Origin: Marinobacter zhanjiangensis
GTDB taxonomy: Bacteria > Pseudomonadota > Gammaproteobacteria > Pseudomonadales > Oleiphilaceae
DNA: 64,000 nt
Assembly (NCBI RefSeq): GCF_014651935.1
Contig: NZ_BMXV01000003.1
Span: 434,001-498,000 of the forward strand
Reading direction: 5' to 3'
Position numbers and translations under genes: made by a program. This document shows positions 19,418-28,973 of the stretch, piece after piece. Position 1 is the first letter of the stretch, and each line of letters opens with the position of its first letter. The notes below the pieces were generated by a model. The model was not told the origin of the DNA, ran no database searches, and was given only the letters and a program-made list of their open reading frames with translations.

Positions 19418-19654
19418 GAGGTCGTTCTCCCTGGTTTCTCTCAGTATTTCAGGGGTCATTGAAGCCCCCGATGAACATTTATAGCGCGTTGGTGTTGCAG
19501 TAATACCGCGTTACAACGACACCTTTTTGTAACTCTTCAACCAACAAGTATCGGGCCTGCCTGGTTTTTTTCAAGGGCGAAGGGGCGAATGCGGGACAAA
19601 AACTTTACCGCGTGCCCGCGGGCTCTGGCCCGTTGGCCCGGGGCCAGAGGCGGA

Positions 19655-20767
19655 TCAACGGGTCAGTGAGCAGTCAAGTTCTGGGCTGCTGGGCAGGAAC
19701 TGGGCAACATTGCGCACCCGCCACTTGAGTTCCTCGTAGCTGTCGGCCAGTACGTTGACATGTCCCAGCTTGCGCCCCGGGCGTTCGCCCTTTGCGTACA
19801 GGTGCAGGTGCGTGTAGGGCAGTTCGAGGATGCGATCGACATCACCATGCTCGCCAATGATATTGACCATGCAGCTGACGCCCCGCGCTGCGGTGTTGCC
19901 CAGGGGATGGCCGGCTACTGCGCGAATATGGTTCTCGAACTGGCTGGTCATGGCGCCTTCCATGGTCCAGTGGCCGGAATTGTGCACCCGGGGAGCCATT
20001 TCGTTGGCCACCAGGCCATTTGCGGTTTCGAACAGTTCCAGGGCGAGCACGCCCACGTAGTCCAGTTCGTTGAGCAGGGTGCGGATATAGCCGTCGGCCT
20101 TTTCTTCCAGCTCACGGGAGAGCTGGGGGGCCGGTGCAATGGAATAGCGCAGGATGCCCTCGTGGTGGACGTTTTCGGCCATGGGGTAGAAGTCCACCTC
20201 GCCGTCCGCGCCACGCACGGCAATCAGCGAGACCTCGCGGGTGAATTCGACAAACTTCTCGACCATCAACCGCTCATGGCCAATGTCTTCCCAGGCGCCG
20301 GCGGCGTCCTCCGGCGAGCGCAGCACCGCCTGACCCTTGCCGTCGTAGCCTTCGGTGTTGGACTTGGCCACGACCGGGCAGCCGAGTTCTTCCGCCGCTG
20401 TTTTCAGTGACTCGGCGCTGTCGGCCATGCGCCACTGTGGTGTGGGAATGCCCAGGCTACCGAACAGGGTCTTTTCCGCTTCCCGGTTCTGGCAGACCTG
20501 GAGAGCCCGGGGCCCCGGGTGGACCGGCGTTGACTGTGCGATTTTCTCGGCAATTGCCACCGGCAGGTGTTCGAACTCGTAGGTGACGCGGTCAACCCGC
20601 GACAGGAAATCATCCAGGTATTTGCCTTCCCGGTCGATAATGACTTCCCCCAGTCCGGCACTCGGGCTGCCGGACATATCGTAGAAGACGAAAGTCTTCG
20701 CCAGGGGGTAGCCGGCCAGGGCCAGCATTCGCCCCAGCTGTCCTGCACCGAGAACGCCAATTCGCAT
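19655..20767 (-). CDS. purK: 5-(carboxyamino)imidazole ribonucleotide synthase PurK
   Basis: Uses ATP and bicarbonate to carboxylate AIR to N5-CAIR in purine synthesis. The 370-residue ATP-grasp protein begins MRIGVLGAGQLGRMLALAGYPL and contains VTYEFEHLP, PVVAKSNTEGYDGKGQ and MAPRVHNSGHWTMEGA. purE lies 26 bp upstream on the same strand, so the two consecutive steps form the expected purEK operon. Confidence 0.96.
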   Translation of the reverse strand: MRIGVLGAGQLGRMLALAGYPLAKTFVFYDMSGSPSAGLGEVIIDREGKYLDDFLSRVDRVTYEFEHLPVAIAEKIAQSTPVHPGPRALQVCQNREAEKTLFGSLGIPTPQWRMADSAESLKTAAEELGCPVVAKSNTEGYDGKGQAVLRSPEDAAGAWEDIGHERLMVEKFVEFTREVSLIAVRGADGEVDFYPMAENVHHEGILRYSIAPAPQLSRELEEKADGYIRTLLNELDYVGVLALELFETANGLVANEMAPRVHNSGHWTMEGAMTSQFENHIRAVAGHPLGNTAARGVSCMVNIIGEHGDVDRILELPYTHLHLYAKGERPGRKLGHVNVLADSYEELKWRVRNVAQFLPSSPELDCSLTR

Positions 20768-20793
20768 GGGTATACTCCTGTCTGTGTGTCGAG

Positions 20794-21306
20794 TCAGCTG
20801 TCGCTGGCCGGGTCGGGGTTGTCGAGCACTGACCGGGTCTGCTGCTGACGGAAATCCTCAATGCGGGCCTGCAGGTCCGGGTCGTGGGTACCGAGGATCT
20901 GTGCTGCCAGCAGGCCCGCGTTGGTGGCTCCGGCCTTGCCGATGGCCAGTGTGCCCACCGCAACACCACCGGGCATCTGGGCAATTGAAAGCAGGGAGTC
21001 CAGCCCGTTAAGCGCCTTTGACTGGACAGGTACGCCCAGCACCGGCAGGGGTGTCTGTGACGCCACCATGCCAGGAAGATGGGCCGCGCCTCCGGCCCCG
21101 GCAATGATGACTTTCAGTCCACGCCCGGCCGCGTTCTTGGCATAGTCGAACAGCAAATCCGGCGTACGGTGCGCAGACACCACCCGGGTTTCGTAACTGA
21201 CCCCCAGCTTATCCAGCATCAGTGCGGTATGTTCCATGGTGGGCCAGTCCGATTTGGAGCCCATGATAATGCCTACCAGCGGTTGCATAGCAATTGTCCC
21301 CGTCAT
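20794..21306 (-). CDS. purE: 5-(carboxyamino)imidazole ribonucleotide mutase PurE
   Basis: Moves the carboxyl of N5-CAIR to C4, giving CAIR. Motifs are [36 protein letters not shown] and [16 protein letters not shown]. The protein has 170 residues from the first ATG. An in-frame ATG at 21288 (MQPLVGII) gives 164 residues, closer to the typical length, so the start is uncertain by six codons. It is first in the purEK operon. Confidence 0.95.
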   Translation of the reverse strand: MTGTIAMQPLVGIIMGSKSDWPTMEHTALMLDKLGVSYETRVVSAHRTPDLLFDYAKNAAGRGLKVIIAGAGGAAHLPGMVASQTPLPVLGVPVQSKALNGLDSLLSIAQMPGGVAVGTLAIGKAGATNAGLLAAQILGTHDPDLQARIEDFRQQQTRSVLDNPDPASDS

Positions 21307-21529
21307 TAAAGGTGACGGCAGCGGGCGTGGTCCGTCTGATGCCCGGCGTCGGGAAAGCCCGCCATTTTAGGATTTGCCTGACCGCCATGCAAACGCAAGC
21401 CGTGTCTTGCGGGTCGGCTACGGTTAACAGAGGGGCTTTAAGATGCACAGCAGGGCAGTAACTTGGTGATAAAGCCTGCAAACGGATATGATCAGTCGCC
21501 ATAAGGCTGTTTCAGGTAAAGAGGTCACT

Positions 21530-22534
21530 ATGGATTCGATTCGCCCTGATGAGGACGAACTGCGTGCTGACGCGCCAATCGCTGGCGGCGTGAGCAAAAC
21601 CGGCAAAGGCAGGGCAGGGGAGCGCCAGGCTTCCGGCGATGGCGGCAGGCGGACCCCGCCACCATCTTCCGGCGGAAAGCCCGGAGGGACGGGTGGCGGC
21701 TCTGAAGGAAAGTCCGGGGGCTCATCTGGCGGCCTGGTCTGGACGTTGCTTATCCTGCTGGTGGTGGTGATCGCCGGTGGCGGCTGGTTCGGCTGGCAGA
21801 TGCATCAACAGGTGCAGTTTATGGAATCCCAGCTGGAAGAGGCGGACTACTGGGCCCGCCAGAGCAAGCTGGCACTGGCGAGGTTCGAGGGCGACCTGTC
21901 GGAAACCGGCGAAAACCTGGAGGAAACCGGGTCCTCCATGGACGAGCGGCTGAGCGGTCTGGACACACAGCTGGAAGAAGCCAACGATGAAATCCGTAAG
22001 CTCTGGGTGCTCGCCAATGAAAAGAACCGGCCAAGGATTACCTCTCTGACAGAGCAGCAGCAAAACCTGACGGAACAGCAGGAAAACCTGACGGGCCAGC
22101 TGGAAACCCTGGTCAGCGACCTGGAAGCGGCGGGCCAGCGCGTGACCGAATTGCAGGGGACGACCGATACCCTGTCGTCGGGGCTGGAGCAGACGCAGCA
22201 GAGCCGGCAGCAGAATAGCGAGCGCCTGCAAACGCTATCCGGCGAACTGGAGAGTGTGAGCGATCGTGTTGGCGGAATTGACGAGCAGGTCGCCCAACAA
22301 TTGCAGCGCTTCCGGCAGGAGCAGTCGCTGACCCTGGAAGGACTCGAGAGCCGGCTGGAGGCCCTGGAGACCGGCGATGGTCGTGTACAGGAGCTTTCAC
22401 GACAGCTGACGGCTACCCGAAACCGTCTGGCGGAGGCGGAGCGGACCCTGGAGTCGGTGGATGCGTCCCGCGCCCAGCTGACCTCCCGGCTGGTGCGCCT
22501 TCAGGAGCAGGTGGATCAGCTCAGGGCCAGGTAA
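21530..22534 (+). CDS. Single-pass membrane protein with long coiled coil, unknown function
   Basis: Not recognised as a named family. The 334 residues start with a low-complexity Gly/Ser/Pro-rich cytoplasmic region (1-68), one transmembrane helix at about 69-88, and then about 240 residues of continuous heptad-like helix rich in Gln, Glu and Leu (LTEQQQNLTEQQENLTGQLETL...). The layout suggests a cell-envelope spacer or scaffold with the coil in the periplasm. The start is the ATG with GAGGT upstream; the frame is open from 21488. It is divergent from purEK and precedes the tRNA cluster. Confidence 0.75.
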   Translation: MDSIRPDEDELRADAPIAGGVSKTGKGRAGERQASGDGGRRTPPPSSGGKPGGTGGGSEGKSGGSSGGLVWTLLILLVVVIAGGGWFGWQMHQQVQFMESQLEEADYWARQSKLALARFEGDLSETGENLEETGSSMDERLSGLDTQLEEANDEIRKLWVLANEKNRPRITSLTEQQQNLTEQQENLTGQLETLVSDLEAAGQRVTELQGTTDTLSSGLEQTQQSRQQNSERLQTLSGELESVSDRVGGIDEQVAQQLQRFRQEQSLTLEGLESRLEALETGDGRVQELSRQLTATRNRLAEAERTLESVDASRAQLTSRLVRLQEQVDQLRAR

Positions 22535-22632
22535 CGCGCTTGCCGAGAGGGCGCCCTAACTCTCGGAATTGATTGAAAAATAGCCTGATTCCGGGGCTGG
22601 CAAAATAATTCCGGGAATTTTCCCTGAAATGT

Positions 22633-22660
22633 TTGACACTGCCTCAGAAATACTTAAAAT
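22633..22660 (+). promoter_or_regulatory. Promoter of the tRNA cluster
   Basis: TTGACA at 22633-22638 and TAAAAT at 22655-22660 with a 16-bp spacer, followed by a GC-rich stretch (GCGCGT). The perfect -35 and GC-rich discriminator are typical of stringently controlled stable-RNA promoters. The first tRNA starts 66 bp later. Confidence 0.75.
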
Positions 22661-22726
22661 GCGCGTCTCACTTGATTGATGAACACGGCAAAGGCCAGTC
22701 AGTCAGATGAAGCGCAAGCCGAAAGT

Positions 22727-22802
22727 GGGTGGTTAGCTCAGCTGGGAGAGCATCGCCCTTACAAGGCGAGGGTCGCAGGTTCGATCCCTGCACCACCCAC
22801 CA
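22727..22802 (+). tRNA. tRNA-Val (anticodon TAC)
   Basis: 76 nt with a perfect acceptor stem (GGGTGGT/ACCACCC), a D-arm with TTAGCTCAGCTGGGAGAG, the anticodon loop CTTACAA on stem CGCCC/GGGCG-type pairing, a T-arm GTTCGATCC and an encoded CCA end. It is identical in sequence to the copy at 22967-23042. Confidence 0.97.
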
Positions 22803-22875
22803 CTTTTCGGGCCGTTGACTTACCCCGGTCAACGGATATTGTCGAGACAAGCATAGCCTTGTCTGGCAATGATGC

Positions 22876-22952
22876 GGAGCGGTAGTTCAGTTGGTTAGAA
22901 TACCGGCCTGTCACGCCGGGGGTCGCGGGTTCGAGTCCCGTCCGCTCCGCCA
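22876..22952 (+). tRNA. tRNA-Asp (anticodon GTC)
   Basis: 77 nt, acceptor stem GGAGCGG/CCGCTCC, anticodon loop CTGTCAC, T-arm GTTCGAGTCC, encoded CCA. It is the middle gene of the Val-Asp-Val cluster. Confidence 0.97.
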
Positions 22953-22966
22953 TTTTTTTTATTCCC

Positions 22967-23042
22967 GGGTGGTTAGCTCAGCTGGGAGAGCATCGCCCTT
23001 ACAAGGCGAGGGTCGCAGGTTCGATCCCTGCACCACCCACCA
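22967..23042 (+). tRNA. tRNA-Val (anticodon TAC), second identical copy
   Basis: Same 76 bases as 22727-22802, starting 14 bp after tRNA-Asp. A T-rich run follows the CCA end and may serve as terminator. Confidence 0.97.
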
Positions 23043-23280
23043 TTTTTCCTTTTCCCCGTTTCGTTTGTTCCTCTATTCGTCGGCTCCCTTGTGCCCGGCT
23101 GCTTCCTGACGCCTGATTTTACATGTCTTTTTTACATGCTGTTACCTTCGTTTACAGGATCTGACAATTTTTCTCGCATTCTCCGCAAGTTAGGTCCAAA
23201 AAACAGACTTTTCTCACAAAACTACTCTCCCGCATTTTGTAAAATTTCACAAAATCTTCGTCAAGCGGGAGTTATTATTC

Positions 23281-23706
23281 ATGCAGTTTTATGCCACTGG
23301 AAAGTCACGGACAGGGATAACTGCGGCTGTGATTGCCGTGGTCCTCGCAGGATGTGGCGGGTCCGGGTCGGGCAGCAGTTCCTCGTCGGATACCAGTGGC
23401 CAGACTCCCTCGTCGGAAGAGTCATTCAATGCTGATGCACAGGCAGTGTCCCTGAGCTGGCTGGCACCCGGGCAACGGGTCAATGGTGATCAGATCAGTT
23501 ACACCAGCGATATTGATGGCTATATCGTGCTCTATGGGCAGGACCCGGACAACCTGGACCAGCAGGCTGTGGTGGATTGCAACTCGCTGAACTGCGGTTA
23601 TTCGGTCGACGATCTTTCCACCGGCACCTGGTACTTCGCCGTGCAGACGGTGGACAGTAACGGGTTGATCAGCTCTCCCAGCCAACCGGTGTCACGTAAC
23701 ATCTGA
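23281..23706 (+). CDS. Small lipoprotein with fibronectin type III-like domain
   Basis: 141 residues. The signal peptide ends in a lipobox LAGC at residues 22-25, so Cys25 would be lipidated. A Ser/Gly linker follows, then about 95 residues resembling one fibronectin type III fold (VSLSWLAPGQR..., GYIVLYGQDPDNL, GTWYFAVQTVDSNGLIS). Asp24-type inner-membrane retention is absent (Gly follows Cys), so outer-membrane sorting is expected. GGGAG precedes the ATG. The function is unknown. It converges with the CHASE2 kinase gene, with ten bases between the stops. Confidence 0.8.
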   Translation: MQFYATGKSRTGITAAVIAVVLAGCGGSGSGSSSSSDTSGQTPSSEESFNADAQAVSLSWLAPGQRVNGDQISYTSDIDGYIVLYGQDPDNLDQQAVVDCNSLNCGYSVDDLSTGTWYFAVQTVDSNGLISSPSQPVSRNI

Positions 23707-23715
23707 CCCGGCTTT

Positions 23716-26307
23716 TTACTGGTCAGGCTCGTCAGGGTGGGAGGCGACTGGCAGCTTCAGGGTGAAGGCGGAGCCTTCACCCTCTTTTGATTCCACATTG
23801 ATTTCCCCCTTGTGCTTTTCCACAACCACGCTGACAAACGACAGCCCCAGGCCGACACCGTGCTTGCCGGCCAGTTCGGTACTCTGCTGCCGCCGGAAGC
23901 GGTCGAACAGGGTGGGGAGTTCCGAGGCGGCGATACCTGGCCCTTCATCGGTGACCGTCAGACAGGCCTGATGGCCCGCCCGGAATACCTGCATGGTCAC
24001 CGCAGTACCCGGTTCGGAGTACTGCACCGCATTGGTCAACAGGTTGATCACCGCTCGCTCCAGCAATTCCGCATTACCCCGTAACCAGAGATCATCGTTG
24101 CCCAAAAGCACCAGTTTGATGTTCTTTTCCAGCGCCTGTTCACTGACGCTGTCACGGGCATTCTCCACAATGGCCAGGAACTCGCAGTCGTAGAAGCGCG
24201 TTTCCGTGAGCTGCTCCGCCCGGGCGAGCTGCACGAACTCTTCCGCCAGGTGGTAGCTGCGACGGGCCAGCTTGCGGAGCTGGTCCAGCTGTTCGGTCTG
24301 AACCTCACCCGGGCGCCGCTTGAGCTGCTCGATCAGGGCAAGCTGGGATACCAGCGGTGAGCGCACATCGTGGGAGATAAAGTCGATGGCCTCCCGGTGC
24401 TGCCGCTGCTGTTCACGGAGCTCGGAAATGTCCGCGATGTTGGCGATGATGCCATTCTGGTTGCTGTCCGGCAGCAGGAAAGGAGCCAAGTGGATGAGGA
24501 AGTCGCGGCCGTGCAGTCGCAGGTCAACGGTACGGCTCTGCTGCTGGGTCAGGGTGTCTGCCAGGGTTTCCGCCCAGCCTGGCGAGCGCTGGTCGTGCCC
24601 CTGCAGCAGGGCGGCCAGTGACATGCTCTGCAGGCTGGGCTGCGGTTCGTTGAACCAGCGGGGCACATGGCCATTGGCAAACAGGATCAGGCCCAGTGGA
24701 TCGGTAACGATGATGCCATCGGGCATGTGCTCGAAGCTGCGCCAGATAAAGCTCTGGATATGATTGAGCTTTTGCGTGGCCTGTTGCGCACGGTTGATGC
24801 GGGTGGACAGGTTCTCCCGCACTGCGGCGACAGGTTCGGGCGTGCTCGGCTGTTGCAGCTCAAGACGGCCCAGGTAACGCTCGGCGGTGGCTCCGGCAAG
24901 ACCTCCGGGAACCCTCAGGGCCAGGCGATACCGGCGTCCGCCGCGCGTCAGAACGGTTCGGCTGACGCCCTGGTCATGCAGCCAGATACCGGCGCGGCGA
25001 GGCCAGGTGCGGATGTCATCGGTGGACAGGTCTTGCTGCGCCAGCACCGTGTCGTCCTCCATCAACAGCCAGCCTTCCGGGCTCAGCAGATGTCGCAGGT
25101 TCGACAGAATCTGTTGTGGGCTTCGGCTCCAGGTCGGCGGCAGGTGCAGCAGGTTGCCTCTCTCCAGCTGGTCGATCTGCCGGTTGAGGAAGCGGTTCGC
25201 CAGGGACAGCCGGCGGGTACTCCACAGCGGGAACGCAATCACCGGCACCAGCAGGGCATTGGCCACTGGCAGCCAAAGGTTCAGGTATCGCAGGCCGATG
25301 ACTGAAGCCGCCAGGATCAGGGCGAACAGCAGGCCCGAGAAACCGAAGGTACGGCTCGGGCGAAGGCGGGGCAGTACCAGTACGATCACCAGACCGCTGA
25401 ACAGAGCCAGCAGAACCGGCCAGACCGGTGATACCTCGCGGATCAGGCCCTGGTTATCGATGGCATTGAGCACGTTGGCGTGGAATTCCACGCCAGACAT
25501 GGGCTGGGCCAGGCCGGAGAAAGGTGTGGGCAGTACATCGCCGAAACTGGCGGCGGTGGCACCGACCAGTACGGTCTTGCCCTGCAGCCAGTCGGATGGC
25601 GGTGGGTTTACCAGAAGCTCGCTGTAGGAGTAGGTGCTAAAGGCGCCACTGCGCCCCGCCAGTGGTACCCGGCGAAAGCTCTGGCGAACGTTGACATAGC
25701 CCGGAGCCTCCAGCTGGTCAAAGGTGTCCGGGGTCACCGAGGGCGAGTTCCTGCCGGCGGCCAGGGTCATTGCGGGCCATAACTCATTGCCCAGGCCGTT
25801 GAAGAGATACAGGCCCCGCGCGATGCCGTCGGAATCCAGTTCCACATGGGCGTGACCAATGGCAAAGGCAGCGCTGGCCAGTCGTGGCGTGGGCAGTTGC
25901 TCCCGGAACAGATCGTTCTGACTGTTGGGGGCAACGTAAAGCGGCAGGATAACGCGGCCATGAGCGCGCATGGCTTGCGCCAGTGCCTGATCATCCATGG
26001 CCGGTTCGTTAAACAGGATGTCGAGGATGATGCGCTCAGCGCCTGCATTGGTCAGGTTCCGGATCAGGCTGGCGTGGACAGACCGGGGCCAGGGCCAGGG
26101 GCCGATGGCAGACAGGCTTTTTTCGTCAATGGCGACAATCACCACGTCTTCCGGGGCGTCCGGTGGCCAGGTGGTGATCAGTGTGTCGTAAAACCAGTTA
26201 TCGAGCCGTTGTGGCAGAGTGGTCAGCTGCAGCAGCAACAGGATGCCGATGAGGGGCAGGGCCAGCGTCCAGGCTGAATGTCTGGTGGAAAACCAATCCC
26301 TCGTCAT
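23716..26307 (-). CDS. CHASE2-domain sensor histidine kinase
   Basis: 863 residues. An N-terminal transmembrane helix precedes a periplasmic CHASE2 domain (about 40-300, with VVIVAIDEKSLSAIGPWPWPR). Three closely spaced membrane helices lie at about 310-375, then a PAS-like segment (DGIIVTDPLGLILFANG). The HisKA box IDFISHDVRSP carries the phospho-acceptor His. The HATPase motifs are NLLTNAVQYS, DEGPGI and GVGLGLSFV. The ATG at 26307 is chosen because it directly precedes the first membrane helix; the frame stays open 28 codons further. It lies last in an operon-like row after a response regulator and a FecR/LysM protein, its probable partners. Confidence 0.9.
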   Translation of the reverse strand: MTRDWFSTRHSAWTLALPLIGILLLLQLTTLPQRLDNWFYDTLITTWPPDAPEDVVIVAIDEKSLSAIGPWPWPRSVHASLIRNLTNAGAERIILDILFNEPAMDDQALAQAMRAHGRVILPLYVAPNSQNDLFREQLPTPRLASAAFAIGHAHVELDSDGIARGLYLFNGLGNELWPAMTLAAGRNSPSVTPDTFDQLEAPGYVNVRQSFRRVPLAGRSGAFSTYSYSELLVNPPPSDWLQGKTVLVGATAASFGDVLPTPFSGLAQPMSGVEFHANVLNAIDNQGLIREVSPVWPVLLALFSGLVIVLVLPRLRPSRTFGFSGLLFALILAASVIGLRYLNLWLPVANALLVPVIAFPLWSTRRLSLANRFLNRQIDQLERGNLLHLPPTWSRSPQQILSNLRHLLSPEGWLLMEDDTVLAQQDLSTDDIRTWPRRAGIWLHDQGVSRTVLTRGGRRYRLALRVPGGLAGATAERYLGRLELQQPSTPEPVAAVRENLSTRINRAQQATQKLNHIQSFIWRSFEHMPDGIIVTDPLGLILFANGHVPRWFNEPQPSLQSMSLAALLQGHDQRSPGWAETLADTLTQQQSRTVDLRLHGRDFLIHLAPFLLPDSNQNGIIANIADISELREQQRQHREAIDFISHDVRSPLVSQLALIEQLKRRPGEVQTEQLDQLRKLARRSYHLAEEFVQLARAEQLTETRFYDCEFLAIVENARDSVSEQALEKNIKLVLLGNDDLWLRGNAELLERAVINLLTNAVQYSEPGTAVTMQVFRAGHQACLTVTDEGPGIAASELPTLFDRFRRQQSTELAGKHGVGLGLSFVSVVVEKHKGEINVESKEGEGSAFTLKLPVASHPDEPDQ

Positions 26308-26407
26308 GGGTCCTGCTATGGTGCGTGGTGGATTCAGGTATGGTCGGGCGCCCGCGCCCATGGCCCGGGCGGCGGACTCGCCAGGGCACATCGGGCCGAC
26401 AGTACCA

Positions 26408-28060
26408 TTATTCTACATATAATTCTCTACCCGGGCCCCACCGACCCACTATAGGACTTTCGGATACCGCGCGCAGGCGAACGAAGTATCGTCTGCCCGG
26501 AATCAGCCGCAATGCTGCCGTGGTGTCGTCCACCGTGGCTTCCTTGAGCACATCCTCGAAGGATGGATCCTCCGAAAGCTGCAACAGGTAACCGGAGGCA
26601 TCCTGATTGCGCTCCCAGAAAATACGCACCTGCCGGTCAATGTAGTTGGCGCTGATGACCTTGACCGGATCCAGCGTCCCGTTAATGGTCAGCATTCGAG
26701 TGTCGCTGGTGGCGACGGAGTTGCCGCCGGCTTCCGTCACTACCCGCCAGTGGTACTCCCCCGGCTTCAGGGATTTGCCGGGGGTAGCGGATTCCTGCCT
26801 GCTCCAGTCACTGCTGGCTGCAAGGTCCGTAAAGCTGTTGTTCCTGGCAATCTCCACCCGTGCCTTTTCACTGTCGCCCTGATAGCGCCAGCTGAAGCGT
26901 GGGCGGTTACTGTCCAGCGTGGCACCGGCTGCCGGTTCCAGCAACGTTGCGGCACGCGCTGCCAGATCCACCTGGAAAGCCACGTCCGTCGGCATGCCGC
27001 TGATGCCGTCGTTGGAGAGTGACGAGACCTGGGCGCGGTACCTGCCATTGGCAAGACCGTCCAGGCCCACTGCGGTGTCGCTGGTTTGCTCGCTGCGCAC
27101 CGGCTGCCCGGTATCCTGGTCGAGTATGTCCACCTGATATTGGCGGGCTCCGGTGGCCTGCCAGGTCAGCTCCGCCGGCAGGCTGTTGATGGTGTCCGGC
27201 AAGGAATTGGTTGTCGGCGCCGGCGGCAGCCGCATGAGTTTCATGTTGCCCGAGCCACCGGGGTCGACTGACGCTCCATAGCCGGCGGGGATGTCGCGAC
27301 TGTTGCCGGGAGGGCCAAAGGCAACCCGGCCCTCGGTCACCTGCAGGTGGCTGCCGTCGGAATCGGCCTGCAGGGCGAAAGCCGTACCGCGAACGGCGGC
27401 AACCGCCGACGGGGTTTCGATTTCGAAACGGGCGCCTTCTTCGATCATCGGTTGTATGCGGTTGCTGACGCCGCCGTGTTTGAGGCGTATGCGGGTGTCG
27501 GTCATTCCGGCACGGCCATAGCGGGTCAGCCGGTTGAATACCACGGAACTGCCGGGATTGATGCGGATGGTGGAGCGATCGGCAAGCTCAACGGTCACCA
27601 TGCCATCGTGGGTGACAATGGTATCGCCGGCCTGGATGCGCCGGCCTTCGGTCAGGGGCCGAATGGCGCCGTTGCCCGCCGAGCGGACCCGGGCCTGGCC
27701 GCTGACACCCCGCACCCGTGCCGGTTGGGGGCGTTGCTTCAGCCAGGCGAAGGGAATGCGGATCTGATCGCCGGTGCCAATGGCCGAGGGGGAGTCTATG
27801 CGGTTGTAACTGGCCAGTCGATGAATGGATGCCGACGGTTTCAGTAATTCCCCGGCGATCCCGCTGAAGCTTTCGCCCGCCTTGAGCGTATAGGTCCACT
27901 CGGCACGATCGCTCGTGGCGCCCGCCGGGCCAGCTGTTGAGCCTGATCCGGACCCCCGTGCGACGGCCAGCTCCGCCTGTAATGGCATGGACCACAGGCC
28001 CACCAGCAACAGCAGGACAACAGCCAGTCTTGCCGGGGACAGTCGGTATCGGTCTGTCAT
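26408..28060 (-). CDS. Secreted LysM-FecR domain protein with Fn3-like repeats
   Basis: 550 residues. A signal peptide or membrane anchor (about 8-30) precedes a LysM peptidoglycan-binding segment (YTLKAGESFSGIAGELL...GTGDQIRIPF). A FecR domain follows at about 125-260 (GDTIVTHDGMVTVELADRSTIRINPGSSV... AVRGTAF), and then three Fn3-like segments run to the C-terminus (LTWQATGARQYQVDI, FSWRYQGD, IFWERNQDASGYLLQLS). The frame is open to 28117, overlapping the regulator gene; the ATG at 28060 before the signal sequence is preferred, but neither has a good ribosome site. It may act as the periplasmic input partner of the CHASE2 kinase. Confidence 0.82.
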   Translation of the reverse strand: MTDRYRLSPARLAVVLLLLVGLWSMPLQAELAVARGSGSGSTAGPAGATSDRAEWTYTLKAGESFSGIAGELLKPSASIHRLASYNRIDSPSAIGTGDQIRIPFAWLKQRPQPARVRGVSGQARVRSAGNGAIRPLTEGRRIQAGDTIVTHDGMVTVELADRSTIRINPGSSVVFNRLTRYGRAGMTDTRIRLKHGGVSNRIQPMIEEGARFEIETPSAVAAVRGTAFALQADSDGSHLQVTEGRVAFGPPGNSRDIPAGYGASVDPGGSGNMKLMRLPPAPTTNSLPDTINSLPAELTWQATGARQYQVDILDQDTGQPVRSEQTSDTAVGLDGLANGRYRAQVSSLSNDGISGMPTDVAFQVDLAARAATLLEPAAGATLDSNRPRFSWRYQGDSEKARVEIARNNSFTDLAASSDWSRQESATPGKSLKPGEYHWRVVTEAGGNSVATSDTRMLTINGTLDPVKVISANYIDRQVRIFWERNQDASGYLLQLSEDPSFEDVLKEATVDDTTAALRLIPGRRYFVRLRAVSESPIVGRWGPGRELYVE

Positions 28061-28094
28061 GGCATCGGTGGTTCGCAAGTGACGGCCTCTGGAA

Positions 28095-28811
28095 TCAGGC
28101 AGAAGTGGGTTCCTCATCAGCGGTGGCTTCGGTCATGGCCTCAAGCCGGTAGCCCCGCTGATAGATGGTCTTGATCCGGAAGCCGTTGTCCGGATTAAGT
28201 CCGAGGCGCCGGCGCAGGCGGCTCATGTGGGTGTCCACGGTGCGGGTGTTGATGTCCCGGGTCAGGCCCCAGACCCGCTCAAGCAGCATTTCACGGGTGA
28301 GCAGCCGGCCCTGGTTCTGGAACAGGAACAGGGTCAGGTCAAAATCCTTGTCGGTGAGGGTCAGCAGCTCGCCGTGCAGCGTGATGGTGCGACGGCTGGT
28401 ATTGACCACAAACGGGCCGTAGAACAGCTCTTCCTTTTCCGTGTCCGGGTTGGAGCGGCGGGCCAGGGCATTGATACGGGCATTGAGCTCCGCCGGGCGG
28501 GCCGGTTTTGCCAGGTAGTCGTCGGCGCCTGCGTCCAGGGCCTGGACAATATCCTGCTCACTGTCCCGCTGGGTCAGGAATACCACGGGTACCGGCCAGT
28601 TCAGTTGTGCCCGCACATTGCGAAGCACATCCAGGCCGGTCATGTCGGGAATCTGCCAGTCAAGAATCATCAGGTCATAGCTGCGGTGAAGCACGGCGCT
28701 CAGGAACGATTGCCCCGTGGGAAAGCTGTCACAGGGGTGGCCCTGGTCCGCCAGAATCTGCTGCACATGCTGAGCCTGTTCGTGTTCGTCTTCCAGCAGG
28801 GCTATGCGCAT
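28095..28811 (-). CDS. OmpR/PhoB-family response regulator
   Basis: 238 residues: a receiver domain with phospho-acceptor Asp51 (LMILDWQIPDMTG), Lys in AKPARP, and a C-terminal winged helix (LTDKDFDLTLFLFQNQGRLLTREMLLERVWG... TVDTHMSRLRRRLG). The start at 28811 gives the standard MRIALLEDE; the frame stays open 11 codons upstream. It is the first gene of the regulator, FecR/LysM and CHASE2-kinase set, and its end is within 35 bp of the next gene's start. Confidence 0.93.
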   Translation of the reverse strand: MRIALLEDEHEQAQHVQQILADQGHPCDSFPTGQSFLSAVLHRSYDLMILDWQIPDMTGLDVLRNVRAQLNWPVPVVFLTQRDSEQDIVQALDAGADDYLAKPARPAELNARINALARRSNPDTEKEELFYGPFVVNTSRRTITLHGELLTLTDKDFDLTLFLFQNQGRLLTREMLLERVWGLTRDINTRTVDTHMSRLRRRLGLNPDNGFRIKTIYQRGYRLEAMTEATADEEPTSA

Positions 28812-28973
28812 GGGGTTTCTCCTGAAGAAAAAGGTGGTTCTCACCGCTGTAAAATGACCACTGGCGTCTGATCGCCATTAAAACGGCTGTTTTACACCCG
28901 TTATTGTGTCAAATATTGAATAGCACGTCAGTGTCATTGTGTAGCTTTACGTAAGGTGCCGCGTCAACAGGCG

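Noticed and set aside
21380..21420. PurR-type operator before purE
   Set aside because: Only a half match (ATGCAAACGC) to the PUR box; the second half lacks symmetry.
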